Assembly (NCBI GenBank): GCA_900469445.1
Contig: UBXM01000010.1
Location: 62,001 to 126,000, forward strand
Direction of reading: 5' to 3'
DNA from: Hyphomicrobiales bacterium
Lineage (GTDB): Bacteria; Pseudomonadota; Alphaproteobacteria; Rhizobiales; Rhizobiaceae
DNA: 64,000 bases
The position numbers and the translations under genes were made by a program. Shown piece by piece: positions 1 through 8,514 of the stretch (within the stretch, counting starts at the first letter, position 1; every line of letters begins with the position of its first letter). Under the pieces are notes generated by a model. The model saw only the letters and a program-made list of their open reading frames with translations. It made no database searches and was not told the DNA's origin.

Positions 1-238
1 TGACGGTGGCACAGGCGGTGCGATCGGTGCCGCTCCAGACGGCGTCGATGAACAGCCAGTTGATCATGCCCGGAACGATATAGGCGATCAAAGCCAATGC
101 CAGGACCGTCAAGACGATATCCTTCGGGGTGGCAAAGAGCCGGGTACGGATCCAGTGCGATGCGCCAGTCTGGTTGCTCGGCGCGGGTTTGGCCTCCAGC
201 ATGGACTGGCGCACGAAGGTAGAAGCGTTGGTTGCCAT
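1..238 (-). CDS. aapM: General L-amino acid ABC transporter permease AapM (N-terminal part, cut by the window edge)
   Basis: This is the N-terminal 79 residues of an inner-membrane permease of the general L-amino acid ABC transporter; the rest lies beyond position 1. The cytoplasmic start ([20 protein letters not shown]) is followed by a basic stretch with [13 protein letters not shown] and then a first hydrophobic membrane segment ([19 protein letters not shown]). It begins two bases after the aapQ stop, so it belongs to the same minus-strand operon as aapJ and aapQ. In the rhizobial Aap system AapM pairs with AapQ to form the channel fed by AapJ. Identity rests mainly on position in the operon and the N-terminal pattern; the permease signature loop is not in the window. 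Confidence 0.85.
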   Translation of the reverse strand, partial: MATNASTFVRQSMLEAKPAPSNQTGASHWIRTRLFATPKDIVLTVLALALIAYIVPGMINWLFIDAVWSGTDRTACATV

Positions 239-240
239 GC

Positions 241-1440
241 TCATCTCTCCACCAGCGCCATTCGGGCATTGAACCAATTCATGAAGACCGCGGTGGTCAC
301 CGAAATCGACAGGTAGATGACGACCCAGATGGCAACGATTTCGACCGCCTGTCCCGTCTGGTTGAGCATGGTGCCGCCAACCGCCATGACGTCGGCGAAA
401 CCGACCGCGACGGCGAGCGACGAGTTCTTGGTGAGGTTGAGATACTGGCTTGTGAGCGGCGGAATGATGATGCGCAGCGCCTGCGGCAGCACGATCAGCC
501 GGGTGACATCGGCGCCGCGAACACCGAGCGCATTGGCGGCCTCCGTCTGGCCTTTCGGCACGGCCCTGATGCCGGCACGAACGATTTCGGCGATGAATGC
601 CGCCGTATAGAATGACAGCGCCAGATAGAGCGACATGAATTCCGGAGCGACCACTGTGCCGCCCGTCAAGTTGAACCTGCCGGCGACCGGGTAGTCGAAG
701 CTGAGCGGTGCGCCGATAGCCAGAAATGCCAGGATGGGTAAGCCAAGGATCAGGGCAAGGCCGACGAGTACGGTATGGAACGGCTGGCCGGTCCGCATCT
801 GTCTCCGCTTGGCCCAGCGCGCCATGATGACCGTTGCGATGATACCAACGGCGAGAGCGAGGAGAACAAGCGAAATGCCGTCGCCGAAGACCGGCTTGGG
901 CAGGAACAGGCCGCGATTGTTGAGATAGCTGCTGAACGGTAGTTCGAGGGATTCACGCGCCTGAGGCAGCGCCGAGATCACGCCCTTGTACCAGAAGAAG
1001 ATGACCAGCAGGGGCGGGATGTTGCGGAACACCTCGACATAGATTTCGGCAAGCTTGGCGATCAGCCAGTTTCGCGAAAGACGCGCTATGCCGATGAGAA
1101 AGCCGAGGATTGACGCCGTGATGATGCCGATCACCGCGACCTGCAGCGTGTTGAGAATGCCGACGATCAGCGCGCGGCCATAGGTCGAGTCGCTATTATA
1201 GGCGATCATCGACTGGCCGATGTCGAAACCGGCGCGGCCATTCAGGAAGCCGAAGCCGGAGGCGATATTGGCCTTTTGAAGGTTATGAATCGTGTTTTGT
1301 GTCACCGTCCACACGAAAAGGACGAGAAGCGCCAGCGTCAGTACCTGATAAAAAATCCCGCGAGCCTTCGGGTCATTGATCAGGGAGGAGGCCTTCTTGC
1401 TGGTAGTTGGCGTGTCGGAATTGAGCGCCATGCCGGCCAT
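241..1440 (-). CDS. aapQ: General L-amino acid ABC transporter permease AapQ
   Basis: Inner-membrane permease of a His/Glu/Gln-type polar amino-acid ABC transporter, 399 residues, the size expected for rhizobial AapQ. Hydrophobic segments occur near residues 36-55 and 88-112, and repeatedly in the C-terminal half. The C-terminal half carries the permease EAA-type loop ([20 protein letters not shown]) that contacts the ATPase. I place the start at the ATG at 1440 because AAGGGGA lies seven bases upstream on the minus strand; a TTG two codons earlier is possible. The order aapJ-aapQ-aapM is that of the known Aap operon, which takes up a broad range of L-amino acids in rhizobia. The ATPase gene aapP would be expected beyond position 1. 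Confidence 0.93.
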   Translation of the reverse strand: MAGMALNSDTPTTSKKASSLINDPKARGIFYQVLTLALLVLFVWTVTQNTIHNLQKANIASGFGFLNGRAGFDIGQSMIAYNSDSTYGRALIVGILNTLQVAVIGIITASILGFLIGIARLSRNWLIAKLAEIYVEVFRNIPPLLVIFFWYKGVISALPQARESLELPFSSYLNNRGLFLPKPVFGDGISLVLLALAVGIIATVIMARWAKRRQMRTGQPFHTVLVGLALILGLPILAFLAIGAPLSFDYPVAGRFNLTGGTVVAPEFMSLYLALSFYTAAFIAEIVRAGIRAVPKGQTEAANALGVRGADVTRLIVLPQALRIIIPPLTSQYLNLTKNSSLAVAVGFADVMAVGGTMLNQTGQAVEIVAIWVVIYLSISVTTAVFMNWFNARMALVER

Positions 1441-1463
1441 AAACAAATCCCCTTAGTTTATAC

Positions 1464-1538
1464 GTCTCCTTTTTGGAGACTTTTTGCCCTTGCGGGAAAC
1501 GTTGAGTGCGCGGAGGCGGATACGATCCACCTCCGCGC
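1464..1538 (-). other. Two hairpins in the aapJ-aapQ intergenic gap
   Basis: The 121-base gap between aapJ and aapQ holds two inverted repeats. The aapJ-proximal one (1508-1538) pairs GCGCGGAGG with CCTCCGCGC and has an inner GGAT/ATCC pairing. The second (1464-1480) pairs GTCTCC with GGAGAC around five A/T bases. On the minus strand neither is followed by a U-run, so they are unlikely to be full terminators. Such structures downstream of a binding-protein gene commonly stabilise its 3' end and let it be expressed above the permease genes; that role is inferred here. Confidence 0.55.
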
Positions 1539-1561
1539 GACTGTTTTGGACGTCGTTCCGA

Positions 1562-2584
1562 TTAACGGATCGGCGGGGCGTATTGCAGGCCGCCCTTGGT
1601 CCACAGAGCGTTCAGGCCGCGTTCGATCTTCAGCGGCGAGCCCGGGCCGACGGTGCGGTCAAAGACTTCGCCGTAGTTACCAACCTGCTTGATGATGTTG
1701 TATGCCCACTCGTTGCTGAGGCCGAGATCGGTGCCGATCTTGGTGCCTTCTTCAGCACCGAGCATGCGCTTGATGTCCGGGTTGGGGCTGTTCTTCATCT
1801 CGTCGACGTTCTTCGAGGTTACGCCGAGTTCTTCGGCATTGACCATCGCGTAGTGAACCCAGGTGACGATGTCGAACCACTTGTCGTCGCCCTGGCGTAC
1901 AGCCGGTCCGAGCGGCTCCTTGGAGATGACTTCCGGCAGAACGATGTTTTCGTCCGGGTTCTTCATCTTCAGGCGGATGGCGTAAAGACCGGACTGGTCG
2001 GTCGTGTAGACGTCGCAACGACCGGCGTCATAAGCGGTGGTCGCGTCGGCTTCCTTTTCGAAGACGACCGGGTTGTACTGCAGGTTGTTGGTCTTGAAGT
2101 AGTCGGCGAGGTTGAGCTCGGTGGTCGTGCCGGTCTGTACGCAGACGGCCGCGCCGGAAAGCTCGAGAGCGGACTTCACGTTGAGGCCCTTCTTCACGAT
2201 GAAGCCCTGGCCGTCGTAGTAGTTGACGGTACGGAAGTTGAAGCCGAGCGACGTGTCGCGGCTGATCGTCCAGGTGGTGTTACGGGTCAGGACGTCGACT
2301 TCACCCGACTGCAGCGCCGGGAAACGGTCCTTGCTCGACAGCGGAACGAATTTCGCCTTGCTCGGGTCGCCGAAGATGGCGGCAGCGATGCCGCGGCAGT
2401 AATCAACGTCGATACCGGTCCATTCGCCCTTGTCGTCGGGGTTCGAGAAGCCTGGAATGCCGGCGCTGACGCCGCAGGTGACGGAACCCTTTGCCTTAAC
2501 GTCATCAAGCGTGGCCGCAGAAGCTGCCGAGGCCAAGCCCAGGGCAGCAGCGCCAATCGCAGCTGACAGAATCATCTTCTTCAT
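1562..2584 (-). CDS. aapJ: General L-amino acid-binding periplasmic protein AapJ
   Basis: Periplasmic solute-binding protein that captures L-amino acids for the AapQM permease. Mature length and sequence fit the polar amino-acid binding family (SBP family 3), 340 residues. The N-terminus is a typical signal peptide, MKKMILSAAIGAAALGLASA, with likely cleavage after ASA at residue 23. The mature protein starts ATLDDVKAKGSVTCGVSAG, and the family signature GIDVDYCRGIAAAIFGD follows. The reading frame is open further upstream, but the ATG at 2584 is preceded by AGGTTGGGAAA and gives the signal peptide, so it is the start. First gene of the aap operon as seen on the minus strand. Confidence 0.96.
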   Translation of the reverse strand: MKKMILSAAIGAAALGLASAASAATLDDVKAKGSVTCGVSAGIPGFSNPDDKGEWTGIDVDYCRGIAAAIFGDPSKAKFVPLSSKDRFPALQSGEVDVLTRNTTWTISRDTSLGFNFRTVNYYDGQGFIVKKGLNVKSALELSGAAVCVQTGTTTELNLADYFKTNNLQYNPVVFEKEADATTAYDAGRCDVYTTDQSGLYAIRLKMKNPDENIVLPEVISKEPLGPAVRQGDDKWFDIVTWVHYAMVNAEELGVTSKNVDEMKNSPNPDIKRMLGAEEGTKIGTDLGLSNEWAYNIIKQVGNYGEVFDRTVGPGSPLKIERGLNALWTKGGLQYAPPIR

Positions 2585-2942
2585 TTTTCCCAACCTTTGT
2601 TTGTGTTTTATTTTCTGTGCCACCGGACCGCTCCCCTTGATATTTGTTCGAATACGGCCGGTCGCTCGCCAACCTCCATCGACGAGTGAACCTATCTCAT
2701 TCGCAAAATCTTTGGGGGTCAAGTCACACACGCGCGAATTGCTTTGGAAGCGCCAAGATTTTAAGTTTTTTGCTCAGTGTTTGGGCAAATGATTGTGGAA
2801 TATGCGAGCCCTGCTGAAATCAGTGCCTTCGTGTTCGGCAACTGATCTTCACTCGACTTTAGCTGGGTGTGCCCGCACTTGACCTAACGCGTTCGCGGCG
2901 CGACAAGACATGCTTCCTGCCCTAGAGAGTTTTTCCGTAACG
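2585..2942. promoter_or_regulatory. Divergent intergenic region between aapJ and metC
   Basis: About 360 bases without a gene, containing the promoters of both flanking transcripts. For aapJ a candidate -35 CTTGAC lies on the minus strand at 2723-2718. For metC a candidate CTTGAC sits at about 2877-2882, roughly 60 bases upstream of the start. The -10 elements are poorly defined. Reading frames running in from aapJ have no start preceded by a good ribosome site. I see no RNA gene or clear operator here. Confidence 0.35.
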
Positions 2943-4130
2943 ATGACCAAGAAATCTTCACTGCTCGGTGCCGCTGGCGCCAACACGCGTCTTGCCCATA
3001 TCGGTTACAATCCCAGAGATTATCACGGATTCGTTAATCCCCCGGTCGTGCACGCCTCGACAGTGCTGTTTCCCGATGCGGGAACGATGGACAGTCGCGG
3101 CCAGCCTTATTCCTACGGCACGCGGGCGACGCCAACGACTGACGCTTTGTGCGCGGCTTTCGACGAGCTGGAAGGGTCGGCCGGCACGATCCTGGTGCCG
3201 TCAGGATTGGCAGCGATCAGCATTCCGTTTCTCGCCTACCTGTCGGCCGGCGATCATGCGCTGATCGTTGATTCGGTCTACACGCCCTGCCGGAATTTCT
3301 GCAACACGATGCTGACGCGGCTTGGTGTCGAGATCGAATATTACGATCCGGAAATCGGCGCGGGCATCGAAGCGTTGATCAAACCCAATACGAAGCTGGT
3401 TCATACGGAAGCGCCGGGTTCAAACACATTCGAGATGCAGGAAATCCGTGCGATTGCCGATGCGGCCCACAAGCATGGCTGTGTCGTCACGATGGACAAT
3501 ACCTGGGCCACGCCGCTCTATTTCCGGCCGCTCGATTTCGGCGTCGATGTCTCGATCCATGCAACGACCAAATACCCGTCCGGTCATTCGGACATCATCA
3601 TGGGATCGGTTTCCGCCAATGCCAAGTGGTGGCCGCAGTTGGAAGAGACGAGGATCCTCATGGGGATCTGCGGTGCGCCGGATGATTCCTATCAGATCCT
3701 GCGCGGGCTGAGGACGATGGGTGTTCGTCTTGAGCATCATCAGAAAAGTGCTCTGGCGATCGCCCAATGGCTTGAAGGGCGCGATGACGTGGCGCGCGTG
3801 CTGCATCCGGCCCTGCCGAGCTTTCCGGGCCACGCCATCTGGAAGCGCGATTTCAAGGGCGCCAGCGGCGTGTTTTCCTTCGTTCTGAAAGCGGATGCGG
3901 ACAAGGCGAAAGCGAAGGCGCACGCGTTCCTGGACGCTCTCACCTATTTCGGCCTGGGGTATTCCTGGGGCGGCTTCGAGAGCCTTGCTCTGCAGGTCAA
4001 TCTGTCGGACAGGACAATCCGCAAGCAGCCGCAGGAGGGGCCGGTCATTCGTCTCCAGATCGGGCTTGAAGACGTCGCCGATCTCCAGAAGGATCTCGAG
4101 CAGGGTTTCCTGGCGGCCGCTGCCGTCTGA
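2943..4130 (+). CDS. metC: Cystathionine beta-lyase (trans-sulfuration PLP enzyme)
   Basis: PLP enzyme of the Cys/Met-metabolism family, 395 residues, expected to cleave cystathionine to homocysteine, pyruvate and ammonia in methionine synthesis. The Schiff-base lysine is K210 in SIHATTKYPSGHSD, and the cofactor-binding aspartate is D185 in MDNTWATPLY. The substrate/PLP-phosphate region YSYGTRATPTTDAL is near residues 57-69. The ATG at 2943 is chosen over one 33 bases upstream because the homologous sequence begins at MTKKSSLLGAAGANTRLAH. The stop abuts the convergent monooxygenase stop. The family also contains cystathionine gamma-lyases and synthases; the GTRATPTT pattern favours the bacterial beta-lyase group. 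Confidence 0.93.
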   Translation: MTKKSSLLGAAGANTRLAHIGYNPRDYHGFVNPPVVHASTVLFPDAGTMDSRGQPYSYGTRATPTTDALCAAFDELEGSAGTILVPSGLAAISIPFLAYLSAGDHALIVDSVYTPCRNFCNTMLTRLGVEIEYYDPEIGAGIEALIKPNTKLVHTEAPGSNTFEMQEIRAIADAAHKHGCVVTMDNTWATPLYFRPLDFGVDVSIHATTKYPSGHSDIIMGSVSANAKWWPQLEETRILMGICGAPDDSYQILRGLRTMGVRLEHHQKSALAIAQWLEGRDDVARVLHPALPSFPGHAIWKRDFKGASGVFSFVLKADADKAKAKAHAFLDALTYFGLGYSWGGFESLALQVNLSDRTIRKQPQEGPVIRLQIGLEDVADLQKDLEQGFLAAAAV

Positions 4131-5294
4131 TCAGCTCACGCGGTAGCCGTAGAGCCAATCCAGATCCGCCGCGAGCGATTGCGGCGGACGCAAGGACAGG
4201 ACGATATCGCGGCCGATGCGAAACGGGCCGCGGGCATGATAGGCAAAGCGGTTGAACGAACCGCGGGCCTTGACCTTCGAAGCGCGGCTCGTCCGTTGAT
4301 GTTCGAAGCTTGCCAATGCGGCGGGCAGGGAGCCGGCCTTCTTGACCTCATTGGCGAGTACAAAGCCGTCTTCGATGGCCATGGCGGCGCCCTGCGCCGA
4401 GAAGGGCATCATCGCGTGGGCCGCATCGCCAATCAGCACGACATCGCGACCATTGTGCCAGCGTCCGGACGTCACTTCATGCAGCGGCCAGAATGTCGGC
4501 CGGTCGGAGCGGCTCAAGAGTGCGATGATTTCGGGATGCCAGCCACTAAACTGCTTGATCAGCATGCCGCGCTGGCTTTCGCTCGCCTGCGCCTCCCATG
4601 TCGCGCTGGGGCTGATGCCGGAGGCGATAGCAACGATATTGAACGCGCCCGTTTCCTTGAGCGGATAAGCGACGAGATGCGTCGACGGCCCCATGAAGGC
4701 GGTAACGCAATCGGGCTCAAGCCAGCCCGGTGCCTCGCTCAGAGGAATGGTGAAGCGCCACGCGATATTGCGGGAAAAATCGGGTTGCGGAGCGTCGGGG
4801 ACCGATGAACGCGCGTTGGACCAGACCCCATCGGCTCCAATGACCAGCGGATAGGAGATGCCGGTAAGATCGCGAAGTGAATGCGGCAGGTTCCCTCGAA
4901 TTGGAGTTCCGAGCCTGATGGTGCAGAGCGGATTGCGTTCGACGGCTGCGAGCAGCACCCGTTGCAGCGTTGCGCGATGAAGCACGCCGTAGGGGGAGTT
5001 CCAGCGTTTTCTGGCAAATTCGCCCAAGGGAACGAAAGCCAGTTTCTTAAGGGACGTTGCCGAAACAAGGCCTATCTCGCGCGGCTCGGTCCAGATGCTT
5101 TCGAGATCACCCAGTACTCCGAGTTCGTGCAGGATTGCGGATGCGTTTGGCGACATCTGCAGGCCGGCCCCGACTTCCACTAGGTCGTGGGCTTCCTCGA
5201 AAATATCACAGGCCATGCCCAGCCGCGAGAAACTCAACGCTGCGGCGAGGCCAGCCATGCCGGCCCCCACGATTGCTATCCTGTCGAGATGCAT
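4131..5294 (-). CDS. FAD-dependent monooxygenase, salicylate-hydroxylase-like
   Basis: A class A flavoprotein monooxygenase of 387 residues that would hydroxylate an aromatic or similar substrate using NAD(P)H and oxygen. The Rossmann ADP-binding motif GAGMAG is at residues 10-15, the DG motif GADGVWSNAR begins at 153, and the ribityl-binding GD motif VVLIGDAAHAMMPFSAQGA centres on 289-290. These three motifs in this order define the UbiH/salicylate hydroxylase family. The substrate cannot be told from sequence. It is convergent with metC, with stop codons back to back, and shares its strand with the zinc-finger gene upstream, so the two may be co-transcribed. Confidence 0.85.
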   Translation of the reverse strand: MHLDRIAIVGAGMAGLAAALSFSRLGMACDIFEEAHDLVEVGAGLQMSPNASAILHELGVLGDLESIWTEPREIGLVSATSLKKLAFVPLGEFARKRWNSPYGVLHRATLQRVLLAAVERNPLCTIRLGTPIRGNLPHSLRDLTGISYPLVIGADGVWSNARSSVPDAPQPDFSRNIAWRFTIPLSEAPGWLEPDCVTAFMGPSTHLVAYPLKETGAFNIVAIASGISPSATWEAQASESQRGMLIKQFSGWHPEIIALLSRSDRPTFWPLHEVTSGRWHNGRDVVLIGDAAHAMMPFSAQGAAMAIEDGFVLANEVKKAGSLPAALASFEHQRTSRASKVKARGSFNRFAYHARGPFRIGRDIVLSLRPPQSLAADLDWLYGYRVS

Positions 5295-5318
5295 TGGCCT
5301 GCTATCCGAAACGCGTGC

Positions 5319-5564
5319 TTACGCTGCCTTGACGTGGAAGACGCAGCCCGGAGGATCCGTCTGTTCGGCTTTCAGGCCTGGATTGTAGCGATAAAGGGTG
5401 GAGCAGTAGGAGCAAACCTTTTCTGCGTCGTCACCGAGATCGATGAAAATGTGCGGATGGTCGAACGGCACGGACGCGCCGGTGCACATGAATTCCTTCA
5501 CGCCGATCTGGATAACCGGATATCCGCCATCGTTTTGAAAGTGAGGAATGCTGTGGCCAGCCAT
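5319..5564 (-). CDS. Zinc-finger CHCC-domain protein, NDUFS6-like
   Basis: Small protein of 81 residues with the CHCC zinc-finger pattern: C27, H36/H38, C51 and C54 in CSYCSTLYRY. The fold is that of the mitochondrial complex I accessory subunit NDUFS6 and its alphaproteobacterial relatives. The start at 5564 (MAGHSIPHFQNDGG) is chosen because homologous sequence begins there and GGAG lies upstream; the frame remains open for eleven more codons. By analogy it may bind zinc and act on respiratory complex I, but that is inference, since the nuo operon is not here. It is 24 bases upstream of the monooxygenase on the same strand. Confidence 0.85.
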   Translation of the reverse strand: MAGHSIPHFQNDGGYPVIQIGVKEFMCTGASVPFDHPHIFIDLGDDAEKVCSYCSTLYRYNPGLKAEQTDPPGCVFHVKAA

Positions 5565-5709
5565 TGTCTTCTCCTGCCTTTTGATTTTGCCGGACATTAT
5601 CTGTCCGCGCAGCGATTGTGTAGGGGGGAAACACCTGCATTTTTTTCTTCGCCGGGTTCATTGGCGATCTTCGATCCACTATAGATCGGCCAAAACAAAG
5701 GATCGCCCG

Positions 5710-6495
5710 ATGAATTTGAATGCGCCCGCCTTCTCGTCTTTCGTTCACGACGGGATCAATCTTCGCTATTTCGATGAGGGCGATCCGTCCGGCGATCCGG
5801 TTCTCCTCATTCACGGCTTTGCTTCCAGCGCGCTCGTCAACTGGGTGCATCCCGGTTGGCTGAAGACGCTCGGCGATGCCGGTTATCGGGTCATCGCCAT
5901 CGACAATCGTGGCCACGGCGGCAGCGACAAGCCGCTCGACGCCGAGGCTTACCGCCCATGGGTGATGGCCGAGGATGCGGTGTCGCTGCTCGATCATCTG
6001 CGCATTCCGGAGGCTCATCTGTTCGGGTATTCGATGGGTGCCCGGATATCGGTGTTTGCCGCACTGGCGCACCCGGAACGCATCCGCTCGCTGGTTCTCG
6101 GCGGCCTCGGGATAGGCATGACCGACGGGGTCGGTGACTGGGATCCGATCGCCGACGCGCTGCTTGCGCCTGACATCGATCAGGTCACCCATGAACGCGG
6201 CAAGATGTTCCGTGCGTTCGCGGATCAGACCAAAAGCGACAAGCAGGCGCTTGCTGCCTGCATTCATGGTTCGCGCGACCTTGTCGCACGTTCCGACATG
6301 GGACGTATCGACGCGCCTACACTGATCGGCGTCGGAACCAAGGACGATATCGCCGGATCGGCCCAGGAGCTGGCGGATCTCATGCCGGATGCCCGCGCAC
6401 TGGATATTCCGAACCGGGATCATATGCTGGCGGTTGGCGACAAGATCTTCAAGACCGCCGTTCTGGAATTCTATGCGGAACTGGCGGGCAGGTAA
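5710..6495 (+). CDS. Alpha/beta hydrolase
   Basis: Alpha/beta-hydrolase-fold enzyme of 261 residues. The oxyanion-hole segment is HGFASS at 35-40. The nucleophile elbow GYSMG places the catalytic serine at 108, and the catalytic histidine is H238 in NRDHMLAVG; the acid is likely an aspartate in the TKDD stretch. This is the layout of esterases, haloperoxidase-like hydrolases and similar enzymes, so the substrate is unknown. The start ATG at 5710 gives the family N-terminus; the open frame upstream overlaps the divergent zinc-finger gene. Transcribed alone toward cysE. Confidence 0.88.
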   Translation: MNLNAPAFSSFVHDGINLRYFDEGDPSGDPVLLIHGFASSALVNWVHPGWLKTLGDAGYRVIAIDNRGHGGSDKPLDAEAYRPWVMAEDAVSLLDHLRIPEAHLFGYSMGARISVFAALAHPERIRSLVLGGLGIGMTDGVGDWDPIADALLAPDIDQVTHERGKMFRAFADQTKSDKQALAACIHGSRDLVARSDMGRIDAPTLIGVGTKDDIAGSAQELADLMPDARALDIPNRDHMLAVGDKIFKTAVLEFYAELAGR

Positions 6496-6609
6496 CAGGT
6501 TCTCTGATCATTACGATCAACGGAATGCGATTTTGCCTGCGTTGGCGTTACGATAAACTTGTTCTATATAATGTGCTCTAGAAAGCCGAGGGCGAACAGG
6601 GAGTGGGCC

Positions 6610-7434
6610 ATGCCCCCGAGAATGGACATTCGCATCAAGGATGCCGTAACCGCAGTCGATCCGATTTGGGATACGCTGAAGGAAGAGGCGCGTCTTGCGA
6701 TCGAACACGAGCCGCTTCTGGCGGCCTTCCTCTATTCGACCGTTCTCAATCATCGCTCGCTTGAAGAATGTGTCGTTCACCGGATCTGCGAACGCCTCGA
6801 TCACCCGGATCTGCAGGCCGTGCTGCTTCGCCAGACATTCATGGAAATGCTGGAGGACTGGCCGGAATGGGGGTCGATCCTGCGCGTCGATATTCAGGCC
6901 GTCTATGACCGTGACCCGGCCTGCCAGCGGTTTCTGGAGCCCGTCCTTTATTTCAAGGGGTTCCATGCGATCCAGACGCATCGGCTTGCCAATTGGCTTT
7001 ACATGCGTGGACGCCGGGATTTTGCGCTTTACCTACAGAGCTGCTCGTCGAGCGTATTCCAGACGGATATCAATCCGGCCGCACGGATCGGCAAGGGCAT
7101 CTTCCTCGATCACGCCACCGGTCTCGTTGTCGGCGAGACGGCGGTGATCGGCGACAACGTCTCGATCCTGCACGGCGTGACGCTCGGCGGAACGGGCAAG
7201 GAGGGTGCAGATCGGCATCCGAAGATCGGCAACGGCGTTCTGATCGGCGCCGGTGCCAAGATACTCGGCAATATCGAGATCGGCTCCTGCTCGCGTGTTG
7301 CCGCCGGATCGGTGGTGCTGAAGCCGGTGCCGCCGAAGTCCACGGTTGCGGGTGTTCCGGCGAAGGTCGTCGGAGAAGCCGGGTGTTCGGAACCGGCGCG
7401 GGTGATGGACCAGCTGCTGATGTCCGAAGACTGA
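6610..7434 (+). CDS. cysE: Serine O-acetyltransferase
   Basis: Catalyses acetyl transfer from acetyl-CoA to L-serine, the committed step of cysteine synthesis. The 274-residue protein has the helical N-terminal domain typical of CysE, then a left-handed beta-helix of hexapeptide repeats with FLDHATGLVVGE, the catalytic-histidine region, and HGVTLGGTGK, followed by the C-terminal tail after VVGEAG. The start at 6610 is chosen because GGGAG lies just upstream; the frame continues 17 codons earlier without support. The DUF3126 gene follows on the same strand and is probably in the same transcript. Confidence 0.95.
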   Translation: MPPRMDIRIKDAVTAVDPIWDTLKEEARLAIEHEPLLAAFLYSTVLNHRSLEECVVHRICERLDHPDLQAVLLRQTFMEMLEDWPEWGSILRVDIQAVYDRDPACQRFLEPVLYFKGFHAIQTHRLANWLYMRGRRDFALYLQSCSSSVFQTDINPAARIGKGIFLDHATGLVVGETAVIGDNVSILHGVTLGGTGKEGADRHPKIGNGVLIGAGAKILGNIEIGSCSRVAAGSVVLKPVPPKSTVAGVPAKVVGEAGCSEPARVMDQLLMSED

Positions 7435-7549
7435 GTGACCGACATTGAAATAGAGGTTGAAGCCGGGAAGCCTCAAGGCTTGTCGGCTTTACTTTTGCCG
7501 CGGTCCCATGCCACAAGCGGCGCAACGCGAATGGAAAACGGAGATTGTC

Positions 7550-7756
7550 GTGAAGCCCGACGAAATCAAAAAGATCGACGCTTACTTCAAGCGCCTTTTG
7601 AACCCGCAGATCGTCGTCAAGGCACGGCCGCGCAAGGACGATTCGGCAGAGGTTTATCTGGGCGAAGAGTTTCTCGGCGTCGTCTATGTGGATGACGAGG
7701 ATGACGAGCGTTCCTACAATTTCTCGATGGCGATCCTCGACGTCGATCTCGACTGA
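7550..7756 (+). CDS. DUF3126 family small acidic protein
   Basis: A 68-residue acidic protein of the DUF3126 family, function unknown. I read a GTG start at 7550 (then KPDEIKKIDAYFKRLLNP) because GGAG lies about seven bases upstream; reading from an earlier ATG would add a tail with no family resemblance. The C-terminus is strongly acidic (VDDEDDERSYNFSMAILDVD). It lies 115 bases after cysE and before a strong terminator, so it is the last gene of the cysE transcript. Members of this family are known to me as neighbours of cysE in rhizobia, which suggests a link with cysteine metabolism without proving it. Confidence 0.85.
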   Translation: MKPDEIKKIDAYFKRLLNPQIVVKARPRKDDSAEVYLGEEFLGVVYVDDEDDERSYNFSMAILDVDLD

Positions 7757-8147
7757 TTGCTTTTGAATGATTTATTGGCGGGCCGTTCGGCCCGCTTTTG
7801 ATTCCGCCTTTGATGGGCGCAGTTATTGCCGCGTCGACCCTTGTAACGCGGCCAGCGCGATCCCATTAATAGTGAGCGGCCTTCGGCGGCCGCCTCTGTG
7901 AGTTTAACCCCACACCGTCAACATCATCAGTCTTCGTCACTGACAATCGTCAGGTGCGAGCGCTTGATGTTTGCATCCGACAGGCTGATGGGTGTTAATT
8001 TTTGCAGGTTGAAACGTTCTCTGGCGGAATAGTGATTGCGCCGCCGCAAAGGGGGCTTAAAATCTGTGTCCAATGAACTAAGTTAGAAAGACTGGAGTTC
8101 GGCAGGCCGCAATGTTCAAAAAGGTCGCCGGCACCTGGGGATGATGA
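7757..8147 (+). promoter_or_regulatory. Intergenic region upstream of clpS
   Basis: About 390 bases without a supported gene. After the terminator at 7778-7799 there is a GC hairpin (GCGGCC at 7876-7881 with GGCCGC at 7888-7893) lacking a U-run. A possible clpS promoter is TTGCGC at 8036-8041 and TAAAAT at 8058-8063 with 16 bases between; this is weak evidence. No RNA gene is recognisable. Confidence 0.35.
7778..7799 (+). terminator. Rho-independent terminator after the cysE-DUF3126 unit
   Basis: Perfect seven-base stem GCGGGCC / GGCCCGC with loop GTTC, followed directly by TTTT. It starts 21 bases after the DUF3126 stop. Confidence 0.88.
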
Positions 8148-8504
8148 ATGATGATCGCACTGCCGATCTCGATGGAAAAAGAAAAAGATGGTGACGGGGA
8201 TAACGCCAACCGCGGAACCTCGGTCATCACGCGCACGAAGCCCAAGACGAAACGCCCGAACCTGTATCGCGTACTTCTCTTGAATGACGACTACACCCCA
8301 ATGGACTTCGTCATCCATATTCTCGAGCGGTTCTTTCAGAAGGACAGGGAGGCTGCCACGCTCATCATGCTCCACGTTCATAACCATGGCGTGGGCGAAT
8401 GTGGCATTTATACCTACGAAGTGGCGGAGACCAAGGTGAGCCAGGTGATGGATTTCGCCAGACAGCATCAGCATCCGCTACAGTGTGTCATGGAAAAGAA
8501 GTGA
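8148..8504 (+). CDS. clpS: ATP-dependent Clp protease adaptor ClpS
   Basis: Adaptor that delivers N-degron substrates to the ClpAP protease in the cytoplasm. The 118-residue protein has a flexible N-terminal tail, then the ClpS core with [16 protein letters not shown], whose NDD and TPM residues form the N-degron pocket, and HNHGVGECG and [14 protein letters not shown], which match the ClpA-binding part. Two adjacent ATGs (8148, 8151) are possible starts. clpA begins ten bases after the stop, so the two are co-expressed. Rhizobia often carry a second clpS elsewhere; the clpA linkage marks this one as the main copy. Confidence 0.96.
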   Translation: MMIALPISMEKEKDGDGDNANRGTSVITRTKPKTKRPNLYRVLLLNDDYTPMDFVIHILERFFQKDREAATLIMLHVHNHGVGECGIYTYEVAETKVSQVMDFARQHQHPLQCVMEKK

Positions 8505-8514
8505 GGAACCCGAC

